NCBI GenBank assembly: GCA_015680685.1
Contig: MNCI01016277.1
Span: 283,542-347,541 of the forward strand
Direction: 5' to 3'
DNA length: 64,000 nt
Source of the DNA: Gnetum montanum
Lineage: Eukaryota > Streptophyta > Gnetopsida > Gnetales > Gnetaceae
The translations under genes and the position numbers were made by a program. The notes under the pieces were generated by a model. That model was not told the origin of the DNA. It ran no database searches and was given only the letters and a program-made list of their open reading frames with translations. Positions 35,676-48,644 of this stretch are shown one piece after another; the stretch's first letter is position 1, and the number at the start of each line of letters is the position of its first letter.

Positions 35676-36508
35676 TGATGAGTGACGAGGTACCCCTACA
35701 CTCAACCATACGAATACGAGCGTTTCATGCACAATCTAGTTGAACTCTGCAAACAGACTAGTTATGGTATCTAAATAGCTATTATTAGGTCGTAGTTTGC
35801 TGTCTTCCCATCTGGACTAGTGTTAACTTTATCATGTATGGTTTAGTCTAGAGTGAGGTTTATGATGTTTTCCTATACTAACGCTACTTCTGGATACAAT
35901 GGGAAATAATATTAACTAAGCTAAGAGAGAGAGGATGAGAGAGAATCTAAGATAGCCTAAGTGCGATGAGAATCCATTCCTCAATCATCCATACACATCT
36001 TGGACCTCATGCATGACTACCACTGGGATTACCAAGCATAGATCCTAGGTACGCTACTGGGTTACCAAGTAGTCACACTTAAATGCTCATGATCAAGTTG
36101 TACTCATTCCACATTTAACAGGAGTTTAGGGTAAGAAGATGTTAACTAGGAAATCAGTAAATAATAATTAAATAAATAATTAAGCTAATTAGATGCTGCA
36201 ATGATGAAGTAATCTCAATCTTTATTGCTGATCATGTGTGTGTCCAAGTACGTCACACTCGAATAAGGATGTCATACAATTAAAAATCATCACACTGCGA
36301 GCTTGCACTGGAGAGACGGGTTGAGAGAAAAACTATTTAAAACTAAACACTTAAAAAGAAAATATCAAAAACTAAGAACTCCCTATCAGATCTATCTACC
36401 TCTTATTTATAGATGAGGAGACAGGCTGCGATATCGCGTACGCGATATTGCGTCTAGGCTGCGATATCACGTATGTGATATCGCGGCCAAAAAAATGGTA
36501 ACTCATCA
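35676..36508 (-). repeat. 5' LTR of C4
   Basis: 833 bp, TGATGAGT/ACTCATCA ends, minus-strand TATA at 36411-36404. Its U3 carries two dyads absent as such from the 3' LTR: ATATCGCGTACGCGATAT (36431-36448, perfect) and GCGATATCAC-GTAT-GTGATATCGC (36461-36484, perfect 10-bp arms). The extra dyad material accounts for most of the length difference. Confidence 0.9.
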
Positions 36509-37833
36509 CCTTGGCACCATCTCCAATCATTGAATGGATGGATATTGTGGGAGTGAGGAGGATCATGGCTGACCAACAAACATGTTAACTTAAAAAAATA
36601 ATGAATCAAACATATAGATGAACAACCAAACATCCATCCATTAATAATATAAAAACCAAGATTTGTCTAGTCCAATCATCACCACAAACAAGGGAGCTAG
36701 CATGCACTAAAATTAGTTTCAAATGTGTATCATGTAGTCATGTGTACTTGCCAAATGCCAAAACCAACATGCATCCAAAACAAATATCAAATTAGCATGC
36801 ATAGGGATTTATTATTAGTCTAAATTGGAACATGAAGCATCATCCAAGACACACTTCCAATGTTCCCTAAACATACTGATATTAGAGGAATTACCTAGAA
36901 CATTACCTCTAATATTCTAGAGACATAAAACAAAAGGATGAATGAGCCATGAAATCACCCTCTTACATATGATGAAGCTAACAAAAAAAAGCCTTATTGA
37001 AGCATTCTAGTTAGGATCAATCACAAACCATCTGTAGGGAGTCCATGTCTAATTAGCCAAATAACTCAATGGTAGCTCCATGATCCAAACATACACCAAA
37101 CATAAAAACATGATATCCAACTAATGATGGAGGATAACAATAAGACCAAATCATCCATCTCATCAAGAGATCCATCAATACAAGGGATCTTCATAAGAAT
37201 ACCATCCAAGAAATCAAATGATACCAATAGATTCAATCAAGACATGGAAATTCCAGTATCATAAGAAATCAAACTCAACATCCAAGAGATCACACATACA
37301 TTATTCACATTCCAAGATGCCAACAAAGTCCAACGAGAGACAAACATAATCTTAACATCCAAAAAATTAATATTGTCACAAAAATGGAAAGACTAAAGTT
37401 ATTAACAACTAAGAATCACATATGAGTCAACAATCAACCATGAATTATCCATAGCATAAGATGGGTTATTAAAACTCAAGATTCAATAAGAAGATTATCA
37501 AGAATGACAAAGAAGAAAACTTGAATAAAAAGATATGTGTTTATCAGCAAATGGTCAAGGTAAAAATCCAAATCAATCAAAGAACAAAGACCATAATCTA
37601 CCAAGGTTTAAGCCAAGTAATTAACATTCAAGCAAGGAAAAATATCCCAAAATTAAACACTAAAGATAATAATGTCAATTCAATAAACAAGGAAGATTCA
37701 ATAGGATTTTAAAGAGCATAGAGACTAATAAATCCAGGTTTTACACCAAACTTCATAAAATCCAAGTTCATGGTAGAGTTGGGGTTGTAGGGAAGATGTC
37801 TTAGGAAATCTAGAGATATTTCTAGTGAATATG
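36509..37833. other. AT-rich stretch without a supported gene
   Basis: Short frames only. I see no LTR, PBS or domain motif on either strand. Confidence 0.4.
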
Positions 37834-38105
37834 AGGCATTTCTAGGGAGATTTCTTTGATGAAGATGATAAATATTAGTCCAATGGAAGAAATCTCTAGG
37901 AAATTTAAGGCATTTCTAAGAAGACATATTTGATGAAGATAAGACATCTTAGGAAAATGGGAGATGTATCTAGAAATTTTTAGGCATTTTTGTGGAGATG
38001 TCTCTAATGAAGATGAGACATCTTAGATAAATGGAAGATGTTTGAGGTAAGTTTAAGACATTTCTAGATGAGACCTCTTAGGAAAATGAGAGATATATCT
38101 AGCTC
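37834..38105. repeat. tandem repeat, ~74-bp unit, about 3.7 copies
   Basis: Unit starts at 37834, 37909, 37983 and 38056 (periods 75, 74, 73). Each has GGCATTTCT or similar, then a GATGAAGATRAGACATCTTAG-like core, then GGARATGTATCTAG. The words GACATCT/AGATGTC keep recurring to about 38260 without clear period. Confidence 0.7.
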
Positions 38106-38264
38106 AAATTAATATGTCTCAACAGATATGTCTTTAAACAAGGTGAGACATCTCAATTGCAAAGGAGACATCTTTGCTAAGGTGAAGATGTCTCTATAGG
38201 GACATCTCAAGACAAGAGGAGATGTATTATCTAAGACTGGATGTTTCGCTAAAAGTTTTGACAC

Positions 38265-39714
38265 ATAGAAGAAATATCTTGCAAAGAATAGAGCCATCTC
38301 ATTTGAGCAAGGAAAAATTAGGAATCATCCATAAACAGATACAAATGATAGGAAGGGTTGGAAAACCACAAGAAATAAAATTGACATTCCAGGAATAAGA
38401 ATTGATAAAGAAAAAGAGCAATCCTAAGAATGAAACAAAGAGGAAAAACTAGAATTAAAAAAAATAGAAAGCTAGAAAACTCAACATGAAAAGAAACAAA
38501 TCTAATGCCAAGATCAGAATATAAATGCTAGAAAGAGGGATTCCAACAAGACTGATAAACAAACAAGAAATCATACTAGGTTTGATAACATCATAGCATG
38601 GAAAAAATGAAACTAAGTTAAAAAGATAAAGATGAATGGAAATCTCTAGTTCTTCAAAATAATCATGGGAAACCTATCTACATCTCTTTCTAGAACTAAT
38701 ATTTCATTACACCAAAAATTACAGCAAACGAAATCATTCCATTGATGCAAATGTATGAAATTAGGAAAATCCAATCCTACAAAAAATGCTCAAATATATC
38801 TCCAAAAACTCATGCCCATAAATGATGAAACAACATTGCTAGAAATTGCAAATTCAACACACAAAATCTATTGTATCAACATTCAAAGCATTCAAAATAA
38901 TACACATGAGCTCATAAACAACATCATATCATACAAAATAATAAATAATACCCATTGCATGAATTTGAATAAATTTTCATTTGTAACTGGAAAGGAGCCA
39001 AGATTACTCACCTTTGATTCTTTATGACAAAAAATCACTAGAAAGGAGTGCAAACTGTAAAGATCCAAGCAATCCATTGAACTAATTCATAATTTACTAG
39101 CACTTCTTCTAGCTCCAATCTCCACACCATCTCTCTCAAATCATAAAAGTGTGTGAAGAGAGAGAACCATGGAATTTTTAATGGAAGCTATCAAAATTCA
39201 AGAAATGAGAGAAAATAACAATTGCTAAAATAAACAAAAAACTAATCAAATAATTCCATCAATCTTGTTCATTACACAAGCAACTACCTCTAATCTTATA
39301 GAAGTCCCACACTTGCTAAATTAATCAAAAAGCAAATATTATAAACCCACTATACCAAAATATATCCCAACATATGCTCATAATAATAAATAAAATTATT
39401 AATTAATTATTAAAAACATAGTTACCAATATCATATTATAAGAAAGGTCATATAAATAAAGGAGAATCTCTAGTAATCAGGCTAACCATGTCATGCAACA
39501 CTGACACCTATTAACATGAAATCCTATCACACTCAACAATAAGGTTAGTGCAAATTTGTTAGATGGTAATAAAAATATATTTGAATATAAATATATATGA
39601 TAACATTAATATATCCAAACATCTTAAGGTGCATTATCACAAATTATGTCAAACTGATAACATACATAAAACACCCATCTAAGCATAAGAATCACAACTC
39701 TATAAAAATCATAC
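38265..39714. other. AT-rich stretch without a supported gene
   Basis: A 90-codon frame at 38755-39027 has no recognisable motif or supporting context and is likely chance. Nothing else is seen before the C3 LTR. Confidence 0.4.
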
Positions 39715-40611
39715 TAATGAGTGGTGAGTACCTCCTACACCCAATCATATGAATAACAAGTGTTCACTAGTGATCTAATTGAATTTTGTAGATTTAGTCA
39801 CCTAAGTGGTTGATATTCTTAAATAGTAAATCATGTAATTATAAGTCACTATCTTACTAATCCACACTTGTGCTTTAACTATGAGTATGGTTAAGTGTGG
39901 TTAAGGCATAAGATATTTTTTTATGATTATTTTATTATTATTTATCTCATAAGTTCTTACTAATGAAATGAAGCTTTTATGATTAAATTAATTAACTAAT
40001 TCCTAAATTAACTACCCCATCATGTTGTATCCTTTCCCATTTACTATACACATCTTGAATTGGTATTAACATTGTTGGATTACCAAGTACATAATACTGG
40101 GTGTACCAAGTACCCATTACTAGGATCACCAAGCATTTGTGTGTTATGCTTAAAATGATCATACTCACGTGCTTATAAATGATTACATTAATGAATCAAA
40201 TAATAAAAATTATGTAAAGTGCATGTAACATAAAGTGCTCAAAAGAAATAGTAAACTAATCAAAATTTTGCAATGGATGTAGGAAATATTGATTTTATTT
40301 CCAATAATGCTAATGTGCCTAGGTACACAAGCATTCAAATAAAACTCTATAAAATTTTGTATATCCATACTATGGACACTTAGAGGGGAAACTATTCTAA
40401 CTCTTAAGGGAAGAAACTATAAGAATTCAGCAAACTCTATGACTAAAAGGTGTCATAAATATCAGGAGTCCACACATTTATATAGGCAATGAGTGCATTA
40501 GCATTGATACATCTAGGTTAATGCATCCTAGCATGTGTCAATAAGGATATGTTGCTGGGGTTGCACCAACAGGCATGCATTAATGCATCCTATCTTACTG
40601 ATGTATCATCA
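39715..40611 (-). mobile_element. family C 3' LTR of C3
   Basis: 897 bp. Minus-strand start TGATGATACATC at 40611, end ..CACTCATTA at 39715 (terminal C to T change). Matches the C4 LTR in order (for example ACCTCCTACACCCAATCATATG here versus ACCCCTACACTCAATCATACG at 30090). Minus-strand TATATAAA is at 40484-40477, with TGCATTAATGCAT dyads upstream of it (40578-40590). Confidence 0.75.
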
Positions 40612-40829
40612 TACCCCCACGACTGACTAAAAACTCATTATCAAGTGAAAAATTTGGGATTGAGTTCCTTACAAAATTTAAGTATGGAATTTATTGATGA
40701 AATGATAGACTAATTGACTCTAACTAACTTTGAGTGTAAGATTGTACAATATTACAAAAATGAGTGCTCATTACAACAAAATTGGATACTTAAACAAAAT
40801 TTTCAGTAGGTACCTATAGGATAGATGAA

Positions 40830-43705
40830 GATGTGATGAATTTTGATAAAGTACATGAAGGTAAAGGATTATATGGTTCTAATGATTCTTCATCCATCCT
40901 AGTGCTATTGGATGCTACGGTTGACTAGTTACTACTATTGAAAGTTTGAAAGCATCCAATAGCTCTTTCATTTTTTCTTCCTTGCTTTGTGGATCATAAA
41001 TGATCCAAGTAGCTTTGCTAATGTTGGGTAGTGCAAGGATGTCTCATGGGCATGGTATTCAAGAAAACAGTTTCTTCTCATTGATAAACTAGGCTACAAA
41101 TTATTTTCATTTAATGTCAAATGTCTTTACCAGCTTCTTCAACTCTTTGTAGGTATTCATTCGTCTTGTCAAGTTCTTAGCAAAAGACCATTGATTAGTG
41201 AATTTTCTCCTAAGAATTTCAAGCTCTATGTTGGCTACCTCTAACTTTTATTTTGTCTCTTTGAGAAGCTTCAATTCCACCTCATAGAGGAGGTAAAAAT
41301 TGGCAACCTGCTTCTCTGACTTTGTTCTTAGCCTCCTTACTCTCAACATCAACAAGTTTGCATAATGGAGGTTAACATGCTCCATGTACTCTATCATCTC
41401 CTTGATCTACAACTCCTTTAGGGAATTTTAGCCTTGTTGTATGCATTTAGTTCATCAAATATGGGTTGTCATACATCACCTTATTATTGGATTTGTTGGG
41501 AAACCTTGTTCATCTTCACCTTTTCCAATTAAATCTCTTTTTCATTGACCTCCTTGAGTAGTCCAACCTAGTTCATGTAATGATTATTTACTCATTCAAA
41601 CTTCAAGTCCTCATTCTTCTAGGTAGCTATCTCAATGATGGTCTTTTGGTGAAGATCATGGACTTTTTCTGTTGAGAGACTATGATTTTCTATTACTAAC
41701 CTTCTCATACCCATGTTTATCTTAGTGAGTTACTCCTACTTCTAGCGTATGAATTCAACCATTTACTCCTTTTTTTGCTCAACATTTCATAGGATCTGAT
41801 TATTCTTCATGAGGACCAAGTTTTTTTTGCAAACTTGTAACAAGGTATTTTCAGTGTTGTTAGCCATGACTTTTGACAAGGACACATTGAAGATCACCAC
41901 CTCCTTTGCATTCTTAGCCTCTTGGTATTTTTGCTGAAGCTATTGAAAAGCTTCAATATTGGTAAGTTTTGGCTTGAGAATTACAAGGTTGAAGAGATGG
42001 AATCACAACTCAACAACTTCAATGACCAACCATTGATTAACTATAGTGGCTTCCTCTAGTTGTGCAATGGAAATCAGTAACTTATCCCTTGTCTCAAGCA
42101 GCTACAACTAGTCTGCAGTAATTGTATTTAGGAGATCAAAGATCTTTGGAAGTGGTTTCCTAGCTCCAAGTAGTCTTTCCAACACCACTTTATGTTAAGT
42201 AATACTCATTCAATCACTTTCTACTCTTGCAGAAGTATGGATGTCCACAATAGTGAAAATGTTAGGTATAATCATCACAAGAGCATTTAGGACTTTAGCA
42301 ACCTTATTAGCCACCACCTTCACTACTATCTTCTACCCCTTGTGTGGCATGACCAACATGATTTTCTCCTTACCTTCCTCCATTATGATGGAGAAGGCTA
42401 TAATATTTCCTAAGATCTCAAGGAATTTTTTTCTAGAAATGGATAGTGTGATTTCCCTAGCACTCAGATTGGGCTTGGTGGAAGATTGGTTCCTTTATGT
42501 GAAAAAGATAGGGTTAGTTCATTGTCTAGTTAACTTATGATCCTAGTAACCTTGATAAGATTGCTCATGGATGGACAATAAATGAAGGACTTCCCTCCAT
42601 CTATAGAGCCCTACTATTGCTATAGCTTCTACTCCTAAAGTTTTCTAAGTCTTTCGGTAACTGCAAACGTCTCTAGTGTAGTTTCTAGGGTTGCAAGTGG
42701 TGGTGGTGGTTTCCATTCTTCTTATAGTTAAGCTACTACCTTATCTTTCATCATTTCCTACTAGGATGTGGTAGGAGAATCATAGACCACATCATTGGAA
42801 TAGAAAACTATTCCTTCCCGTTTGTACAATTTACAAATAAAAAAAAAAGGAAAATGTCTTTCTTCCCTTATAATTTTCTTTGAAATGCTTTTCAATCTCA
42901 AGAAAAATTATTTGGAGAAGGTTGACTAGAGATTTTTGACTTGGAGTAGTGCATGCCTGGGTAGAGAAAGCTATCACTTTACTAGGCCTCACCATTAGGT
43001 ATAGGTGATAGGCCATAATCTTGAAGTACATTTTTCTACCTTTGTTAGGACACCGTACTCTTTATGGTCCATCGCATAGCATCATTTAACCTACTCCTTT
43101 TTGGCTTTTGGGTCTACCTACATCAAAATTTTAGCAAACTTTGCCCTAGTATTTGACAAACCAAGGGCCTCTACAATGGCCTCAATTGAGTAGGAGATAG
43201 TGATGTCTTTGATCTTCACTAATGCATCTCCTTGTCTATAATTTCAAAATAAATAGATCCCCCTCATGTACCATTATCCACTGTTTGGAGAGAATTTTAC
43301 ATATGGAAGACCCCTATAGCTATGTTTGAATCTCTTTCAAAACCAACTCCAAGAAGGATCCAAAGTTCAACTCTTGGAGAATAGAATTTTGGACCTCCTT
43401 GGCCCTAATTTTCTTCAAATAGGCCTCCATGAGAGTGGCATCCAAGTTAGGATGTAGCCTAGGAGCCTCATCTTACCTAGATTACCATGTTTATCTAGTA
43501 GGAATTTGTTAGATAGATTGCACTTTGGGCTTCTCTTGAAGGATTTTTGTGGCATGAGTTGCCTTGACCTCTTGCTCCTGGGGCTACTGTGATTGTTTTT
43601 GTTGTTGATCCCTTCATCCTCTAGGTCACTCTTCCCTAGACTACGAAGGCCCTCCAACCTATGGCTCTCATTTTGGTACCATATGTGATCATAAAAATAA
43701 CCCAT
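40830..43705 (-). pseudogene. Athila-like env-position ORF relic (C3)
   Basis: Minus strand. The N-terminal open part is 43705-43415 (GYFYDHIWYQNESHRLEGL, QKSFKRSPKCNLSNKFLLD). It continues to the helical segment near 43030-42830 (MAYHLYLMVRPSKVIAFSTQ, ACTTPSQKSLVNLLQIIFLE), which is the counterpart of HLNSIVRLNKVTTFSTHACA in C1. A long coiled coil follows, with the common C-terminal block near 41310-41110 (ANFYLLYEVELKLLKETK, then TRRMNTYKELKKLVK). This is the fullest of the four relics. It lies between pol relics and the 3' LTR, the usual Athila env-like position. No signal peptide or membrane anchor is evident. Confidence 0.7.
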
Positions 43706-43739
43706 GATTAGCTTTTTTCTTCACAACCCCTAGTTATTT

Positions 43740-44200
43740 TGATATCTTTCTTGTTAGATGGGGTTAAGTTTAGTTATTTTGTATTAAAAGTTGATCATTT
43801 GAAAGCTCATTTGTGATCTTGGCTAGGTGTATTATTTTAATATTATTCAAAGTTTGTTTGTTAGGTTCAACCCTTTATGATAAGTAATTTAATATTATTT
43901 TAATGAATTAACCTTAGGGAGTTGGAAACATTTTGAAAAATTTGCTACAAAAAATCAAAGGTTTGTATCCCCCATGACATAAAGCTTACCTCCAATAGTT
44001 GGGTAGGAATACATTAGCATTTGGAGAGTTAGGATGCTCGAAAGAATCTTAGGCTCTAAAAAATGCAAAAACTCCTCTTGCTCTTTAGAAAAATGATGCA
44101 AAATAAGCTACATATCGCACACATATATAGACTTTGTGTGCTACATCAATGGGGTTGTGTTGACTCATTGCATTGCATTGATGCATCTATACTTAGATAT
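43740..44200 (-). promoter_or_regulatory. promoter-like leader of the C3 env-position ORF
   Basis: On the minus strand: GATGCATCAATGCAATGCAA, CTATATATGTGTG (44130-44118), then a leader with GGAGGTAAGCTTTATGTCAT that matches C1 (GGAGGTGAGCTTTACATTGT) and C2. GGTAAGC resembles a splice donor in all copies, so a leader intron is possible. Confidence 0.4.
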
Positions 44201-44454
44201 TTCTCATTTTATGAAATGGAGGAATTTTGGATGAGTTTTGGAACAAAACAAGAGCTCAATGGAAGCTAGAAAGATGGAGAGCAATGGCAACAACATAGAA
44301 GAGGGTTAGTTGGGCTTGAGAGAAGTGATTGGAGTGAACTTTGGATGTTATTGGATACTAAATAAAGCAAAACTAGATGTTTTTAACTCTATTCAAATGA
44401 AGGATCAAACCAATGATCCATGCTAGGAAATTTATCTTCAAGAAAATCAAAGAA

Positions 44455-45260
44455 ATACAAGTGGATCCTCTCCAAAGCAGGCAGATGCTTCATGTGTACT
44501 TACATACCTTCATCACAAAGAGTTTGTGGGCTCAAAGGAAATGTGAAGTTAAATCCCATAGATAGAAATAATTTTTTGAGGGTTATATGATCTAGTAATA
44601 AAACTAAACAATTTCCTATGATATGAGGTAGTGAGGTAATAAACCATAAATGAGTAAATGATAGAGACAGAAGATGAAAGAGGTCATCGGCATCCTAATC
44701 ATACAAGATTCTTAGTGGAGTTCATGATTAAGATGATCTAATCCTAATTCATTTCAAGTCAACACCAAGTCCATTTTTTTTTCAGTGATCTTACATTAAC
44801 ATATAATATTTGTACATCAATCAAAAGTCTAGGATAACTGAAAAGGACAACGATCACTCCAAGAGGAGAAGAAAAGAGAAGAAGGAAGTAGAGAGAGTCT
44901 TAGTTAGAGAGGTACCTTTAGGCATGAGTACCATGTATTTCTAGCTGCATAACTAGTGCCAGTATTCCATTATTTAGTCTAAGGGGTATGCTTTAAATTC
45001 CCATTCTTGTTCTTTTTTCATGGGAATCATACCATGCAAAGAGTTCTTTCCTTTTATGATTGATAGTAGGAGCGATGGTATACTAGTGGAGTATCATAGA
45101 ACCTTAAGAATGATGTTGAGAGAAACTATACCAAATCCCCTTGAAGTCACAACCTATTCCAATCTCACTTAGTCCTTTCCTAGCTCGTTGATTATCAAGA
45201 TCATTGATTAATTATTTAAGTTTCAATGTGAAAGAACCTTATGCTTCTAGAATACTAATT
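44455..45260 (-). other. non-coding block shared with C4
   Basis: Counterpart of 32670-33335. No coding frame. It separates the integrase fragment from the env-position ORF and its leader. Confidence 0.55.
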
Positions 45261-45689
45261 TCCCATGGAATAGATGAAATGGATGAATGTCATGATCTCA
45301 TTACCTAATATCATCAATAAAATTAATAGAGCATTAGTAGATTATAAAATTTGAAAATAAAAATGATCATCTAATTAATCAATCATAATGTTGATAGCTT
45401 ACCCTTGTAATTTCTATAGATGCAGTAGCAATAATCAAAATCAAAATCTAATATTTTCAATAAACTAAAAGAAATTAATTAAAAATGAGAACAAAAACAT
45501 AATTAAATATATATAAAATAAATAATAAAATATACAAGAAAGTAGAAAACATATAAATAATAGTGTAAAGCAAAAAGGTGAAAAATTACGAACCTCATCA
45601 TGGTGTTATGTTTGTATGGCCATCTTCCTATGACTGAGTTAAGGGAAGGAGATCCAAAAAATATAGGATTCTTGTTTCATGAAGACTTC

Positions 45690-48330
45690 AATAGCTTTAG
45701 TAGTTAAATCTATTGCATAGACTCTTCCATTCATATATTCATTCCTTCATCTCTTTGGCAATGTTCACACAAACAAGAAAAATGATGAGCATCTTTGAAG
45801 ATGATTAGCCAAAAGTACCCAACCATTAGGATCTTCATAGCCATCCTCTTACCTACACAGTGGCTCCCAAAAGCACCTTCATGGACATCCTAGAGGATCT
45901 ACATTAGCATTAAGCATACACCATCACACCAAGCCATCGGCATAAATCTTGTAAAGATTTTCTTAGATATCCATGTAGTGTTTGACTTGGTGAAGAAATT
46001 ATTATTTCTTCTTGTTGTCCCATTTTGTTGAAGTCTCCTAAGTGAGAAGGTAGACAAGGAATTCATCATGCTAATTGGTATCCATGGTATCCTAGACATC
46101 AATGGATTTTGCAAAGAGAAGTTCATCTAGAAAATAATCAAATTCCTAATCCTCTTTACTATCCCATCTTAACTAAGATAAGTGATCAACAACCACATTC
46201 TCAGTGCCCTTCCTATCCATCATTGTAAGATCAAACTCTTGCAAAATCACCAACCACCATGTGACACAAGGGCTTACCACTTTCTTGTTTATTAGGAAAT
46301 AGATAGCACTATGACTTATGTGCATAAAGATTTGATATTTAAGCACATAGTGCTTGAATTTTTTTAGAGTATACACCACCACCATAAGTTCCTTCTTTGT
46401 GATTGGTATAATTTAGTTGTGCACCCACAATAGTTATTCCTACACAATGAATGTAATAAGAATGTTTTTGATCATGGAACTATGTCAACACTACCTTAAG
46501 TGCATAGTTGGATGCATCCATCATGATGTGAAAGGATCAAAATCAATCTAGAGCACATATAATTGGAGTTTCTACAAGCTTCTACTTTAGCTATTAGAAT
46601 GCTTGTTCACATTCCTTGGTCCAATTGAAAGGTGAGTCCTTTTTTATTAGCTCCACTAGTGGTTTGGTAATTTTTGAGAACTTCTTCATGAAGTGCCTAG
46701 AATAACCAGTGTGTCCAAGGAATGATCACACATCTTTTACAGTCTATGGTTGTCTAGTGATTTCTTGGATAACTTGTACTTTTTTTGGATCCACCTCTAT
46801 TTCTTTTCCTAAGATCCAATGTCCTAAGATAATTCCCTCTTGGGCCATTAGATGCCTTTTCTACTAATTAAGCCTTAAGTTAGTCTCCATACAATGTTTC
46901 AACACTTAATCTAGATAGTCCAAGACTTACTCAAAGTTGGAACCATAGGTGAAGAAGTCATCCATGAAGACTTCCACACTAGTACCAATTTGCTACTAAA
47001 CAATGTTAAGTACTAGGCATTGAAAATTTGCATGGACATTGCAAAGGTCAAAGAAAATATTTTTATATGCAAAATTTTTCCATGGACTTATGAAGGTTGT
47101 TCTGGCCTGATCTTATAGTTCTATTTGGATTTGTTTATAGCCACTATAACCATCCAAAAAACTATAGTAACTATGCCCTATAATAGTATCCAACGCTTGG
47201 TCCATAAATGATGATGGGAAATGATCCTTGAAGGTTAGCATGTTTAACATCTTGAAGTTTATGTAGATTCTCCATTTTCATTCTTTCATTGTTACAATTA
47301 CAAGTGGGCTAACCTACTTACTATCCACAATAAAATAAATGAACCCTACCTTAAAAAGTTATTTAATTTCATCCTTAACAACTTACTTAAGTTTTGGATT
47401 CAACCTCCTCTATGATTTCCTTCTTAGCTTGATGGAGGAATCTATATAGATTCAATGCTAGGATATCCTTGGATCTATCCTTGTCAACTCATGATATGAT
47501 CATGTAGAGGTTGTTGGTCATCATTTACTACTTTCAACTACTTCTTTTTCTAGTCTTAGATAAGATTGGCATTTATTATTATCTATTTTTCATTATTAAG
47601 AAAGGAATATTCTAAGGCTTCTAGTAAAGCCTCAAGATCAAAGGGTTTCCTACTTGAAATTGTTTGGGATTTCCAAATTCCCCCAATTCATCTCTTCATT
47701 TTTGTGGGAGATTTGTTGGAGATAAATTGCTCCAAATTATCTCTATAGGTTCTTGTGAGGAATTCCATTAATTCCATGCACATTATGGATTTAGCATTGT
47801 TATCTATGGTCAACCACTAGGTACCTTCTTATTTTGTGGTTGGTACATACAAACACTTCTAAACATTTGATATTCTAGAATGTTGATTGCATGCTTGAAT
47901 AGATGTACTTTTCATGGCACATAGTATCTACACATAATGGCACCTTATGTCACTATATGTAATTCATACAATCTTCTTCTTCTCAATCTCTCTAAACTCT
48001 TTTTCCTTGGATATTTTTAAGGAAATGTCTAGAAACCCCATCTTGGAATTAATAGTGCTAAGCCAAGTCTTTAATATAATAATGGGAAAGTTACCTTTGT
48101 AGTTGTCCACATGGTTCACTAGGAAATCTACTAGGTATGATCAGGCATAGATGGTGGTCATAATGTCCTATACTAATTCTAAGGGGACATTAATAGATTG
48201 ATTTAAAAGCTTCAATATGATGTTACATTTCTTAAGTAGAGTCAGGTTCTAAGTTTTGTACATTTCTTAAGAAATCAAATTCACTCCAAAACTTGAGTGT
48301 AGCAAAGCTTTGCATAGATCATTTCCTACA
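45690..48330 (-). pseudogene. Athila-like pol relic: protease, RT, RNase H, integrase zinc finger
   Basis: Minus-strand order: protease remnant near 48250-47970 (SINVPLELV, LVDFLVNHVDNYKGNFPIII, catalytic motif lost); RT near 47290-46900 with WRIYINFKMLNMLTFKDHFP, YYSFLDGYSGYKQIQIEL and VFMDDFFTYGSNF (the FMDD box is present); the RT-RNase H junction near 46625 (FNWTKECEQAF); RNase H (MMDASNYAL, then 46385-46173 VVYTLKKFKHYVLKY, DRKGTENVVVDHLS); and the H2C2 zinc finger of integrase near 45860-45700 (VHEGAFGSHC, KILMVGYFW, CEHCQR). The catalytic core of integrase is missing. Frequent stops and shifts. FLDGYSGY plus FMDDF is the Athila style. It is upstream of the C3 env-position ORF, so all belong to one element, cut at 48614. 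Confidence 0.85.
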
Positions 48331-48644
48331 ATCTATAAATAGATTAAGGGACTTCCAAGATTAAATCATTTCCTAGGAAGGTGGCTTACCTTGATCCAAT
48401 CCATGACCACATGAGTTAACATGATAGTGTGAACATTGGAGGTTTTTTTATTTGAAAGAGTCTTGAGCATCATTCTAGAAGCAGTGGATATAAGGTTAGT
48501 AGCTACTGGTGCTTGCTAGGGTTTTTGTGGACTATGTAGCTTCAAGAAAGTCCTCTTTCAAGGCTTTTAATCAAAGCTACTTAGATAATCATCTAGTTGT
48601 AAGTTAACTACTATTGGCACATTTGGCCATTTCATGGAACAGCA

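Larger units (their letters stand above)
30072..36508 (-). mobile_element. complete non-autonomous Athila-like element C4
   Basis: Two LTRs in direct orientation (35676-36508 as 5' LTR and 30072-30872 as 3' LTR, minus strand) bound 4.8 kb of internal DNA. In minus-strand order: PBS, gag relic with a low-complexity tail, a non-coding block, a coiled-coil ORF relic, 3' LTR. No RT, RNase H or integrase motif is seen. Flanking pentamers are CGTTG (left) and CCTTG (right), a possible target duplication with one change. It would need enzymes from a related autonomous element. Confidence 0.8.

Noticed and set aside
40830-43705. True viral-type envelope gene
   Set aside because: No signal peptide, membrane anchor or cleavage motif is visible; only the position is env-like.
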